From Flavobacterium sp. WC2421 (lineage in GTDB: Bacteria; Bacteroidota; Bacteroidia; Flavobacteriales; Flavobacteriaceae), in NCBI RefSeq assembly GCF_040822115.1, contig NZ_CP162004.1:1240001-1304000 (forward strand): 64,000 nt of DNA, read 5' to 3'. The notes under the pieces are model-generated. The model was not told the origin of the DNA, did no database searches, and saw nothing but the letters and a program-made list of their open reading frames with translations. The position numbers and the translations under genes were made by a program. This document shows, piece by piece, positions 34,001-42,921 of this stretch. Each line of letters begins with the position of its first letter. Positions within the stretch are counted from its first letter, which is position 1.

Positions 34001-37000
34001 TATTTTGGATTTCCAATATAATTATTGATTTCTACTTTTATATAGCTAAATCCTTTTCCATTTACTTTTTGGAGTTGTTCTCCTTCTTGATCCATTTGTC
34101 TATTAGGAACAACTTCTTTCGCAATAATATCATTTGGTAATCCATTGACAAAACAGTTCTTTAAAGAAGACTGAATAAGAGTTAATCTCTCTAAATTTAA
34201 TAAATTATATTCAAAATATTGTTTGCGTTGCACTCTAACTCCTTCACGAATAAAAAAATGATCTACATAAATCAATTTTTTGTCACTGTTGTAATAGGAG
34301 ATTAATAATCCGGGAATGGTTACTTCTTGAATGCCATAATTAAACAATGTCCCTTTGATTTTGTTGTTACTTATTTCAAAATCAGATAAGGCTACTTGAG
34401 TGTATAAATCAGTAATGGCAACATTTCCAGCACATTGAATATTGAAGTTTACAGGGTTTCGTTTTATTTCTAATGGAGTAAACTCATTTGGATTAAAAGT
34501 GGTAGGTTTTACATCGGTCATTTTTAACCAAGCTGTTTCTTCAAAATTAACTTTAAAGCTGGTTATTTCTTTAGGCATCAATTTGTGTTTGATTACAAAT
34601 TTGGCATTAAAAGAGGCTAGCTTTTTATCTAATTTATCATATAAAGTTGCTTTCAAAACAACATCTGCGGGTACGTTGTCTACGTTTTGGACTTCGCCAA
34701 TTACGATATATTGTTTGTCAAGCTGGATTAAATTTGCCGAAAGGATTTCAAGTACAGGTTGTTTTAAAACATCATCATGATAGGTTTGCTGAGTAGATAT
34801 AACTCTTCGACCGTGCTTAAAGAATTCAGTAGTATTAGAGGATAAAAACTGGTTTGGTGGGATATCTAAATCTAGTTTTTTAGGTTTTATGTACCATTTC
34901 CCATTTATTTTTACGACATCATGGCGGTACTCTTTATTTATAATCTCTAGTGGAGTAATCCATTTTGTTTTGGCAAGCAGGATGGCTTCGTTTTCGGTTT
35001 GTGCCATTATTTTTACTTCTATGGCGTCCAGTTTTGCATAGGAGTTTAGGATTCCATCGGCTACTGATGTTTCTAACATAAATTGAGATACTGTCAATTT
35101 ACTTTCAGGACTGATAAAGGAATAGGCCTTTTCGAATTCTTTAAAATCAATGGCATCATAATAGGAGCGTACTACGTTTTTTGGGCTTATTTGGTAAGCC
35201 GTATTGATATAGAACTGGTAGATAAAATAACCGATAATCAACAATAAAAGGGCTGCCCATACATGTAAATAAGATATTAATCGATTGGAGAATTTGGTGT
35301 ATGAAATGCCTAGTGATAAAAACTGAGGTTTCTCAATAACTTTTAGTTTAAGGGTTTTGTAAAACATCATTTGTATGTTTAACACAAATGCTATCACAAC
35401 AGTTAACATTGGGATAATTCCCCACATTAATTTTTGATATAATGGAACATCCTCATATGGAAGTATTTTTGATAAGGGAGGGACATTCAATTTTTCCCAA
35501 ACCATAATCCCATTTTCCAACTGTGACAAACGATGCCAACCACAGAAATACAATATGGGGTCGTAAAACTTATCATTCGAAAAGACATATTTTAAATTGT
35601 ATTTTTCAGGAACGGTCAAGAATTGTTGTAGGGAACCTAGCCCTTCCAGTCCTCTAAATTTTGAATTTTCTAGGCGTTCTACAGCTCTAGATGTCAATTC
35701 AGGAAGTCTCCTTGCCGAGTGGTAATTACCGTCAACGGTTAACGCTTTGGTTTGATAAGATAAAGTGGCCATTTGATCTCCAAAACCCAATGGTAAATAC
35801 CGCCATTGATCATGCTGGTCTTGATTTAGGAAATTGATAATGGGTAATGTATTTATCTTTTGGGGCTGAAACGGTCTAAAGTATCCTAATGTAATTGTAA
35901 AAACAGCCATGGTTAGAAAGGTACCTGCAATAAACCCACCAATGATTCTATGGTAAACGAGTCCAAAGCGCGCTTGCATTGCATCTTTCAAGTCCCCTTC
36001 AACAAAACGATATATGAATTCACCAAACAAGGGTAAACACATAATAGATGCCCATAACGTAAAGCGGTCAAGAGTAAGTATGTTAAATGCATTTTTACCT
36101 AATACCATTAATGGAATTGGTGTTGTACCACCCGTCCCTAATATTAATAATAAAGTTAATGACAAGCCAAAAAACAAATACCGTTTACTATAAAAGCGAT
36201 AAAAAAGATACGGTAAAAAGAATAATAAAATTCCCCAAGGAATTAAAAAAAACATCAAACCGGAAGAAGTTACCTCTAGAAAATTATCCCTGCTTCCATG
36301 AGGAATAGGAACTTGGGTTATTGGGTTTTTCTTTGAATTAATCCAATAGGGTAAAATACATACTATAATTAAAATCAAAGAAGCACCGCCAAAAGAGACT
36401 ATTCTTTTAAATAAACGGAGGAAAGATTGGAAAAATATTTTAAAAGTGATGTCTTTATAATTGGCTGTTTTTTCTCTAGAAACATCCATAATTACCATAC
36501 CTATTAATGGGAAAATAAAAAATACCATTCCAAAAATAGGGGTAACATGATGGGAACATATGGTTACTGCAAGAAGCGACAATGAAGTAAAAAAGTATTT
36601 TAATCTACCTGTTTTTAACCAAAGATATATTTCGGGGAAAGAGTGCATTAATAGCGACATGGCTATCACACTAGGTAATTGACCGAATATATGTAATGTT
36701 TCTACAAATGAAGATGAAAACACAGCTACTAGTGCCGTATATCCGGCAACGTTTCTATTTCCAGTGAGGAGCAAAGAAAAACGGTACGCACCAGTTATAA
36801 ATAGGATTACGCCAATTATTGCAACGGCAAACATCCCAAATTTCAAACCACCTATTAAAGATAATAATGCAATAGCTTGGTGAACTAATGGGGGATAACC
36901 CATAACTGTAAAGCCAGTGTACCAACTGTAATTCCAAGGTTCAAACCAACTATGAGCATAATGGTTAGCAAAAAACAGATGTATTAAAGCATCGTATGTA

Positions 37001-37089
37001 TTTTCTAAAGTAAAGAAAATAGCACTGGAGTGAAATACGACTCCTATCAATAGCGCAACGATTAAATATTTGTTAGTTTTTTCCTCCAC
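34000..37089 (-). CDS. large polytopic membrane protein (PTPS-related/GT-C-like) with NTF2-like and FxLYD domains
   Basis: This 1029-residue protein has about 12-13 membrane helices in residues 1-590. The opening pattern, with FANHYAHSWFEPWNYSWYTGF and PPLVHQA, matches the 6-pyruvoyl-tetrahydropterin synthase-related membrane family. That family looks like GT-C glycosyltransferases or polymerases. A further helix (about 605-630) leads to an NTF2-like domain (about 640-740; SYYDAIDFKEFEKAYSFISPES), then an FxLYD-type domain (about 770-860; VIGEVQNVDNVPADVVLKATLYDK) and a second beta domain. It is the first gene of a minus-strand operon with the Ig-like and GH5-like genes. A polymerase or transferase role is inferred only from shape and context. 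Confidence 0.82.
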   Translation of the reverse strand: MEEKTNKYLIVALLIGVVFHSSAIFFTLENTYDALIHLFFANHYAHSWFEPWNYSWYTGFTVMGYPPLVHQAIALLSLIGGLKFGMFAVAIIGVILFITGAYRFSLLLTGNRNVAGYTALVAVFSSSFVETLHIFGQLPSVIAMSLLMHSFPEIYLWLKTGRLKYFFTSLSLLAVTICSHHVTPIFGMVFFIFPLIGMVIMDVSREKTANYKDITFKIFFQSFLRLFKRIVSFGGASLILIIVCILPYWINSKKNPITQVPIPHGSRDNFLEVTSSGLMFFLIPWGILLFFLPYLFYRFYSKRYLFFGLSLTLLLILGTGGTTPIPLMVLGKNAFNILTLDRFTLWASIMCLPLFGEFIYRFVEGDLKDAMQARFGLVYHRIIGGFIAGTFLTMAVFTITLGYFRPFQPQKINTLPIINFLNQDQHDQWRYLPLGFGDQMATLSYQTKALTVDGNYHSARRLPELTSRAVERLENSKFRGLEGLGSLQQFLTVPEKYNLKYVFSNDKFYDPILYFCGWHRLSQLENGIMVWEKLNVPPLSKILPYEDVPLYQKLMWGIIPMLTVVIAFVLNIQMMFYKTLKLKVIEKPQFLSLGISYTKFSNRLISYLHVWAALLLLIIGYFIYQFYINTAYQISPKNVVRSYYDAIDFKEFEKAYSFISPESKLTVSQFMLETSVADGILNSYAKLDAIEVKIMAQTENEAILLAKTKWITPLEIINKEYRHDVVKINGKWYIKPKKLDLDIPPNQFLSSNTTEFFKHGRRVISTQQTYHDDVLKQPVLEILSANLIQLDKQYIVIGEVQNVDNVPADVVLKATLYDKLDKKLASFNAKFVIKHKLMPKEITSFKVNFEETAWLKMTDVKPTTFNPNEFTPLEIKRNPVNFNIQCAGNVAITDLYTQVALSDFEISNNKIKGTLFNYGIQEVTIPGLLISYYNSDKKLIYVDHFFIREGVRVQRKQYFEYNLLNLERLTLIQSSLKNCFVNGLPNDIIAKEVVPNRQMDQEGEQLQKVNGKGFSYIKVEINNYIGNPK

Positions 37090-37164
37090 TTAAAGCTGAC
37101 TTAGTATCATAATTGTAAATATAGGAAATAAACAATACACAGTAGAATTTATAATATCTACATC

Positions 37165-37192
37165 ATTTATCCATTCGTCGTACCATTCACCT
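37165..37192 (+). promoter_or_regulatory. direct-repeat site E, between the large membrane gene and receiver-GT2 gene
   Basis: ATTCGTC (37173-37179) and ATTCACC (37185-37191) repeat with a 12-bp pitch. A weaker ATTTATC (37165-37171) is 20 bp from the last. The half-sites match those at sites A-D, but the spacing differs. A -7-like TATATTTG (37233-37240) lies downstream. Confidence 0.35.
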
Positions 37193-37270
37193 CCACTGGT
37201 CTAATTTATAAAAATAAACAAGGGTTTCGAAATATATTTGTATAGAAATAACAATGAAAAACACAACACC

Positions 37271-38449
37271 ATGAAAATATTAGTAATCGACGATCAAGAA
37301 TTAGTTATCCTTTCTTTAAGCAAATGTCTAACAGATTTAGGATATGAAGTTAAAAGTGCTAATAACGTTTTTAATGCAATCATTGCCTATGATGAATTTC
37401 AACCGAATCTTGTAATTGCAGATATTAACATGCCTGTTTTAACTAATTCAATAGATACGAATCAGCCTTTTAGTGTGAACGATAAAGCATCAGGATTGGA
37501 AATTGTGAAATACATTAAACAAGTAAAAAAACACGACACACCAGTTATGATTTTATCTGGAAATAATGATGAAGAGGTTATTTTAAAAGGGTTTGAATTG
37601 GGAGTTTCAGATTATATGAAAAAACCATTAAGCTTAAATGAAATTGGAGCAAGAGTAAAAAGATTAATTGGATCAAATAATGTTGTAGCTGTTGATAATA
37701 GCAATAGGTTGATTCAAAACAACTGTATAGGTGTTGTAATTCCATGTTACAATGAAGAAGAAAGATTATCAAGTGAAGAATTTAAGAAATTTGTTCATTC
37801 TAATTTAGGATACCATTTGTGTTTTGTAAATGATGGAAGTAAGGACAATACGCTTGGAGTGTTACAAGAATTATGTAAAGGGAATGAGGACAGAATAAGT
37901 ATTTATAATTGTGAAAAAAATGGTGGAAAAGCCGAAGCAGTTAGATTGGGGATGTTGCATTTGGCAAAAGACAGTCAATACAACTACATTGGATTTCTTG
38001 ATGCAGATTTGTCGACAAATTTTGATGATTTCCAAGAGTTAGTGAATACAATTTCAAATTCTAAATATAAAATAGTTAGTGGTTCTCGTATCAACAGAAT
38101 GGGAGCTGATATCGCAAAAGAATCGGCTAGAAAAATTATTAGTCAGGGGATTAATTTTATTATTAGAAAAACGTTAGGAATGGATTTTAAAGACACACAA
38201 TGTGGTGCTAAAATCATGCACAAAGAGATTGTTGAAAAAACATTCCAAAAAAAGTTCTTGACTAAATGGTTGTTTGATGTAGAAATTTTCATGAGAATGA
38301 AAAAGATTTACGGGAAACAAGGAGCAATAGATTTAATATGTGAACAGCCTTTAAATAGATGGGTACATATGGACGGTTCTAAACTTTCGTTTAAAGATTC
38401 GTTTAAAATTGTAGGTCAAATTGGTCAAATTGCTTTTTATTATAATTAA
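37271..38449 (+). CDS. response regulator receiver fused to GT2 glycosyltransferase
   Basis: This 392-residue protein has two intact domains. Residues 1-135 are a CheY-like receiver: acidic pocket Asp7-Asp8, phosphoacceptor Asp51 in IADINMP, Lys in MKKPLSLNEIG. An insert of about 20 residues follows MP, before GLEIVKYI. Residues from about 153 form a GT-A glycosyltransferase of the dolichol-phosphate-sugar type: GVVIPCYNEEERL, FVNDGSKDNT, and the DxD Asp244-Ala-Asp246. No membrane helix is predicted. Phosphorylation would control the transferase directly and not transcription. ATG 37271 is chosen over the open TTG at 37238, because TATATTTG ends at 37240 and would place the transcript start after it. 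Confidence 0.92.
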   Translation: MKILVIDDQELVILSLSKCLTDLGYEVKSANNVFNAIIAYDEFQPNLVIADINMPVLTNSIDTNQPFSVNDKASGLEIVKYIKQVKKHDTPVMILSGNNDEEVILKGFELGVSDYMKKPLSLNEIGARVKRLIGSNNVVAVDNSNRLIQNNCIGVVIPCYNEEERLSSEEFKKFVHSNLGYHLCFVNDGSKDNTLGVLQELCKGNEDRISIYNCEKNGGKAEAVRLGMLHLAKDSQYNYIGFLDADLSTNFDDFQELVNTISNSKYKIVSGSRINRMGADIAKESARKIISQGINFIIRKTLGMDFKDTQCGAKIMHKEIVEKTFQKKFLTKWLFDVEIFMRMKKIYGKQGAIDLICEQPLNRWVHMDGSKLSFKDSFKIVGQIGQIAFYYN

Positions 38450-38485
38450 AAATTAGATTACATATATTTTAGGGTTATTTCAAAG

Positions 38486-38520
38486 AGGTTGTGCTTTAAA
38501 TAGTACAACCTTTCTTTTTT
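38486..38520 (+). terminator. terminator after receiver-GT2 gene
   Basis: AGGTTGT (38486-38492) pairs with ACAACCT (38505-38511), with two further inner pairs. It is followed by TTC and a T run. Confidence 0.78.
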
Positions 38521-38673
38521 TATTTAAAATGTTTGGTTTACATAACTTTAACGAAGAAATTCCTGAATGAAATTACGGAAATATAGAATTAGGTATTACT
38601 TTTGCATTGGATTTTCTGGATGATGAAATACATTCAATATCCAAGAACAAATTGGAAATAAATTCAGCTTAAA

Positions 38674-39381
38674 ATGAAAGAACAAATCAAGAAATTTTTA
38701 AACGAGGAACAAGATCCTAAAGCTATCGAAAAAATCACTTCAAAGCTGAATGACTTATTGATGAAAAATGAAGAAATAGGGTATATAGGTGTTCAAAAAA
38801 AACCAGCTATTACGGTGTTTCCAGATAGTATCGTTTTAACCAATAAGCGAATTATTTTATGCAAACCTAAAAATCTAGGATTGTCAATGGATTTTATTGA
38901 TTATGACTGGGAAGATGTCGCTGCCGCTTTTGTGAAAGAAAATATTTTAGGTTCTGAATTTTCATTTTCGACCAAGAGTGAATTGACTATTTCAATCGAT
39001 TATATCCCAAAAACACAGGCTAGAAAATTATATACTTTTGCCAAAGAGCAAATGGACCTTATAAAAACAGGGAATACTATAAATACTAGTGGTGTTGCGG
39101 AAGAAATTCTTGAAGCGCAACCTGTTGAAGTAGTGGAAGAAATTGAAGAAATGGAAACAGAAGAGGTGACTAATTATGCTGAAATAATTCCCGTTTCTCA
39201 ACCTGATTTCAGTACCGACAATCAACATTATAATGAAACTTCAAAAGACAAAACCCTAAGTGAGTTGTCACAAGATGAGTTGTTTGAAAAACTACAGAAT
39301 TACAAAAAACTTTTAGATAATGGTTTGATTCTTCAAGGCGAATATGATAACTATAAAAAAGAAATTTTAAGTCATATGTAA
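38674..39381 (+). CDS. PH domain-containing protein with C-terminal SHOCT-like motif
   Basis: This 235-residue soluble protein has a bacterial PH-like domain (about 35-130; FPDSIVLTNKRIILCKP is the usual entry strand). An acidic linker of Glu and Val follows (about 145-175). The short C-terminal helix pair SQDELFEKLQNYKKLLDNGLILQGEYDNYKKEIL-type is the SHOCT motif, given here only by its span, 200-232. Such proteins are thought to help oligomerise or recruit partners; function unknown. It is a single gene with a bidirectional terminator after it. Confidence 0.82.
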   Translation: MKEQIKKFLNEEQDPKAIEKITSKLNDLLMKNEEIGYIGVQKKPAITVFPDSIVLTNKRIILCKPKNLGLSMDFIDYDWEDVAAAFVKENILGSEFSFSTKSELTISIDYIPKTQARKLYTFAKEQMDLIKTGNTINTSGVAEEILEAQPVEVVEEIEEMETEEVTNYAEIIPVSQPDFSTDNQHYNETSKDKTLSELSQDELFEKLQNYKKLLDNGLILQGEYDNYKKEILSHM

Positions 39382-39406
39382 TGTTCTTAAAATGGAAATA
39401 AAAACG

Positions 39407-39437
39407 AAACCCGACAACTTTTAAATTGTCGGGTTTT
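39407..39437. terminator. bidirectional terminator between convergent genes
   Basis: An 11-bp perfect stem (39407-39417 with 39426-39436) includes CCCGACAA/TTGTCGGG, with an A run on one side and a T run on the other. Confidence 0.88.
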
Positions 39438-39443
39438 GTTTTG

Positions 39444-40544
39444 TTATAAAGTGCGTTTTTGCTTTTCTACAAAGTTATTAGATTGTAATTCTAATAAATC
39501 AGTTGTGTTTTTTCGCTGTAAATTATAGAGATTTTTATCCTGAGCAATATCTTCATATACTTTGTCATGCATGGATGCGCTTGTTTTAACCAACAGACTG
39601 CGTTGGTATTTGTCTTGTTCTAAGGTAGCTTTTAGCGCCGTTTCTAAATCTTCTAGTTTAAAATCATATTCTCCTTTTGGTGACAGTAGTTTAGCAATAA
39701 TAGGAGAGGTCTCGATAGCTAGAAATAATAACATGATAAAGAAAGAAGGAATCCAAGGTAGTTTATCCAAAGCATTAATTCGGGCCATTAAACCATCAAA
39801 TCCATCAATAATGGGTTGGGTTTCGGTAACTTTTTTATCTAAATCAGTTTGAAGCGTTTTGGTAGTTTTATCTAATACAGCAATTTTGGCCATATTTTTT
39901 TTTTGTAAAGTATCTAATTCTTTTTTTGCTAGATCGTGTTTGGCAATCTTCTCTTTAAAAACGGGGCCTTTACCTAGTTTTTTAGTTCCAGCAGTTCCTT
40001 CGGCTTCTGCAATGTAAGTTTCGTAATAGCTGTTAACTTCTTTTTCTTTGTTGGTTATTTCTAATTTTAAACGTTGGATTTCTGATTTGTTTTTGTCTAA
40101 ATCCGATTTAAAGTAATTAGCTACTTCTTTTTTATTTTCAAGTGCCATAGCATTTTTCTCTTTCAATAAAACGGTATTGATTTCTTTTTCAAATATTTTA
40201 ATTTCTAAAGGTTTAGATATTACAATCGCAATGATAATCGCCAGAATAATTCGAGGTGTCGCTTGAAGAAATTCACTGCCTATTTTGTCTCTTTTTCGAA
40301 TAGTAGAAACAATAAAACGATCCAGGTTGAAGATTAGTAAGCTCCAGACTAATCCAAAAATTAGTGCAGGATATACATTGTCAAAAACAGTAAATAAAGC
40401 ATAAGTACTTGCAATAAATGCCATTACGGCTGTAAAGAAAACAGTAGCACCAATACCTACATATTTGGTTTGTTCTCCTTCTGAGCATCCTTCTAGGATG
40501 TTTTTGTCTGCCCCAGAGCAAACAATAAAAAATTGTTTTAACAT
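39444..40544 (-). CDS. DUF4407 domain-containing membrane protein
   Basis: This 366-residue protein has four membrane helices, two pairs at about 32-85 and 95-115 plus one near 270. They flank a long coiled coil (about 125-240) rich in Lys and Glu. Landmarks are the N-terminal CSGADKNILEGCSEGEQTKY, FNLDRFIVSTIRK and ETSPIIAKLLSPKGEYD. This matches DUF4407, a Bacteroidota-enriched family of unknown function. Monocistronic; converges on the PH-domain gene. Confidence 0.88.
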   Translation of the reverse strand: MLKQFFIVCSGADKNILEGCSEGEQTKYVGIGATVFFTAVMAFIASTYALFTVFDNVYPALIFGLVWSLLIFNLDRFIVSTIRKRDKIGSEFLQATPRIILAIIIAIVISKPLEIKIFEKEINTVLLKEKNAMALENKKEVANYFKSDLDKNKSEIQRLKLEITNKEKEVNSYYETYIAEAEGTAGTKKLGKGPVFKEKIAKHDLAKKELDTLQKKNMAKIAVLDKTTKTLQTDLDKKVTETQPIIDGFDGLMARINALDKLPWIPSFFIMLLFLAIETSPIIAKLLSPKGEYDFKLEDLETALKATLEQDKYQRSLLVKTSASMHDKVYEDIAQDKNLYNLQRKNTTDLLELQSNNFVEKQKRTL

Positions 40545-40645
40545 GATTGATTAATTTGATTGATTGATGACTGCAAATGTAACGCCAAAAAAACTATTTT
40601 GGTATAATTCACTGATTAGTTTTTGGTTAGGGACTTTTGTAAAAC

Positions 40646-40679
40646 AAAAAAGAGCCGTTCCTAAGAACAGCTCTTTTTA
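40646..40679. terminator. terminator downstream of pckA
   Basis: AAGAGC/GCTCTT and GTTC/GAAC stems (GTTC 40657-40660, GAAC 40665-40668) are separated by one C-A mismatch. An A run upstream becomes the T run on the minus strand, so it terminates pckA; it also has a T run on plus. Confidence 0.82.
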
Positions 40680-40699
40680 ATTTTGAATTAAAAATTAAC

Positions 40700-42301
40700 T
40701 TATATTTGGGGTGCGCCAGCCATAATTTCGGCATTGGCAAATTCTTCAAATTTGGCAAAATTAGCTTTGAATTTTTGTCCCAATTCAATTGCTTTTTTAT
40801 CGTATAAATCTTTGTCTTCCCATGTGTTTCTAGGGTTTAATATTTCGCTAGGCACATTAGGGCAAGATTGAGGAATTGCAATTCCAAAAACAACATGATT
40901 TCTATAATCGACTGCGTCTAGTTCTCCATTAAGAGCGGCAGTAATCATCTCGCGAGTATATTTCAGTTTCATGCGGCTACCAGTTCCGTATGCGCCACCT
41001 GTCCAGCCAGTATTGATTAACCATACTTTCACATTAGCATCTTGTATTTTCTTACTTAACATTTCTGCATATTTAGTAGGATGCAAAGGCATAAAAGGCG
41101 CTCCAAAACAAGCCGAAAAATTAGGCTGAGGTTCCGTTACACCAGCTTCGGTTCCAGCTACTTTAGCAGTATATCCAGAGATAAAATGGTATGCAGCCTG
41201 TCCTGGTGTTAATCTTGAAATAGGAGGTAAGATTCCAAAAGAATCCGCTGTTAAGAAGAAGATGTTTTTAGGATTTTTACCTATTGATCCTGGTTGGATA
41301 TTATCAATATGATAAATAGGGTAACTTACTCTTGTATTAGGAGTGATGGAAACATCTTTGTAATCAACTTCATTTGTTCCTTCTTTGAAAACCACATTTT
41401 CTAAGATAGCCCCTTTACGAATGGCTCTAAAAATATCAGGTTCATTTTCTTCGGATAAGTTGACTACTTTGGCATAGCAACCTCCTTCAAAATTGAAAAC
41501 TGTGTTTTCGCTAGTCCAACCGTGTTCATCATCCCCAATTAATTTTCTTTTTGGATCTGCAGATAACGTAGTTTTACCTGTCCCAGATAAACCAAAGAAA
41601 ATAGCGGTGTCGCCATTATCACCTACGTTAGCACTACAGTGCATAGGTAATGTGTTTTTATCTACAGGGAGAATGAAATTCAATGCGGAGAAAATACCTT
41701 TTTTCATTTCTCCAGTATATCCAGTTCCTCCTATAAGTACTATTTTTTTTGTGAAATTTAAAATCGCAAAATTACTTTGACGAGTTCCATCAGTAGCTGG
41801 ATCAGCCATAAATTCAGGAACACATATTACGGTCCATTCTAGTTTAAAATTTTCTAACTCTTGCTCTTCAGGTCTTAAAAACATGTTGTAGCAAAATAAA
41901 TTGGCCCAAGGTGTTTCAGTAACTACTCTTACATTTAAACGGTAATTGGGGTCTGCACATACATAAGAATCTCTTACAAAAACTTCCTTGTTAGATAAAT
42001 ACGTTGTGACCTTTTTATACAAAGCATCAAACGCAGTTGGCTCAAAAGGGATGTTGACTTTTCCCCACCAAACTTGATTCTCAGTGATGCTGTCTTTTAC
42101 AATAAATCGGTCTTCAGGAGAGCGTCCTGTAAATTCTCCAGTGTTAATGGCTAAAGCTCCTGTTGAATTTTCAATTCCTTGGCCTAAAGCTAAGGTCATT
42201 TCATGTAATTCGTTGGCTGATAATTGATAATGAATCTTTGCGTTTTCGATTCCTAAGTTTTTTAGCGAAATCGATTGCGTAAACGGTGTGTTATTATTCA
42301 T
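40700..42301 (-). CDS. pckA: phosphoenolpyruvate carboxykinase (ATP)
   Basis: This enzyme catalyses oxaloacetate + ATP to phosphoenolpyruvate + CO2 + ADP, the entry step of gluconeogenesis. The 533-residue product has the family length. The kinase-1a P-loop GLSGTGKT is at residues 237-244, and the metal/nucleotide loop DDEHGW is at 257-262. TGRSPEDRFIVKD (58-70) and YGTGSRMKLKYTREM near the C-terminus are further landmarks. It is a single gene. A -7-like TACTTTTG lies on the minus strand at 42344-42337. Confidence 0.97.
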   Translation of the reverse strand: MNNNTPFTQSISLKNLGIENAKIHYQLSANELHEMTLALGQGIENSTGALAINTGEFTGRSPEDRFIVKDSITENQVWWGKVNIPFEPTAFDALYKKVTTYLSNKEVFVRDSYVCADPNYRLNVRVVTETPWANLFCYNMFLRPEEQELENFKLEWTVICVPEFMADPATDGTRQSNFAILNFTKKIVLIGGTGYTGEMKKGIFSALNFILPVDKNTLPMHCSANVGDNGDTAIFFGLSGTGKTTLSADPKRKLIGDDEHGWTSENTVFNFEGGCYAKVVNLSEENEPDIFRAIRKGAILENVVFKEGTNEVDYKDVSITPNTRVSYPIYHIDNIQPGSIGKNPKNIFFLTADSFGILPPISRLTPGQAAYHFISGYTAKVAGTEAGVTEPQPNFSACFGAPFMPLHPTKYAEMLSKKIQDANVKVWLINTGWTGGAYGTGSRMKLKYTREMITAALNGELDAVDYRNHVVFGIAIPQSCPNVPSEILNPRNTWEDKDLYDKKAIELGQKFKANFAKFEEFANAEIMAGAPQI

Positions 42302-42381
42302 AAAATTATGTATTGTGTAGTTTAATTTATTATTTGCAAAAGTAGAACATATATTTAAGATACGATTTGATTATCTTAATT

Positions 42382-42768
42382 TTATGATTTTTTATTGATA
42401 ATATTCATTAATAAGACACCCCAGCCCAGTATTAATAGGAGTCCGCCGATGGGAGTTATGAAACCAATACTTTTAAAATCAAAAGGAGTAAGTTCGTTTG
42501 TAGCTAATAAATAAATGGATCCTGAGAATAAAACAACGCCAGAAATCACCAAATTGTAAATTATTCTTTTGGTTTTTTCGCTTAGTTCAATTAGGGTCCC
42601 AATTAAGATTAAAAATAGGGCGTGGTACATTTGATAGCGTACACCGGTTTCAAAAGTGATAAGATGATCTGCTGATAGTATTTTTTTTAGGGCATGAGCG
42701 CCAAAAGCACCTAATATAATTGCTATCATACCCAAAAGGGCTCCCGTTGAAATTATTTTTTTATTCAT
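42382..42768 (-). CDS. DUF423 family membrane protein
   Basis: This 128-residue protein has four membrane helices. The N-terminal GALLGMIAIILGAFGAHALKK and YQMYHALFLILIG motifs are the DUF423 signature (YgdD type). Function is unknown. It is divergent from the saccharopine dehydrogenase-like gene and separated from pckA by about 80 bp. Confidence 0.92.
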   Translation of the reverse strand: MNKKIISTGALLGMIAIILGAFGAHALKKILSADHLITFETGVRYQMYHALFLILIGTLIELSEKTKRIIYNLVISGVVLFSGSIYLLATNELTPFDFKSIGFITPIGGLLLILGWGVLLMNIINKKS

Positions 42769-42871
42769 TATTTTTAAATTTTATGTAAAAGTATTTCATA
42801 AATCGCCAAACTAAAAGAAATTTTCGGATACTTTTTTATGTATTTTATTTTAATTTTTTACGCAATAAGTG

Positions 42872-42903
42872 TTTGTTATAAATACAACATTTTCGTATGT
42901 TTG
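42872..42903 (+). promoter_or_regulatory. promoter of the saccharopine dehydrogenase-like gene
   Basis: TTTG (42872-42875), 20 nt, TATGTTTG (42896-42903). It supports a start at ATG 42922, since upstream in-frame codons would not be transcribed. Confidence 0.65.
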
Positions 42904-42921
42904 TGTTATATTTTTATAATC

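Noticed and set aside
37238..37270. TTG-initiated extension of the receiver-GT2 protein
   Set aside because: The TTG overlaps the -7-like TATATTTG, so it would not be transcribed; the receiver begins cleanly at ATG 37271.
42838..42921. N-terminal extension of the saccharopine dehydrogenase-like protein
   Set aside because: It lies across a good promoter (TTTG, 20 nt, TATGTTTG) and encodes hydrophobic noise before the Rossmann start at 42922.
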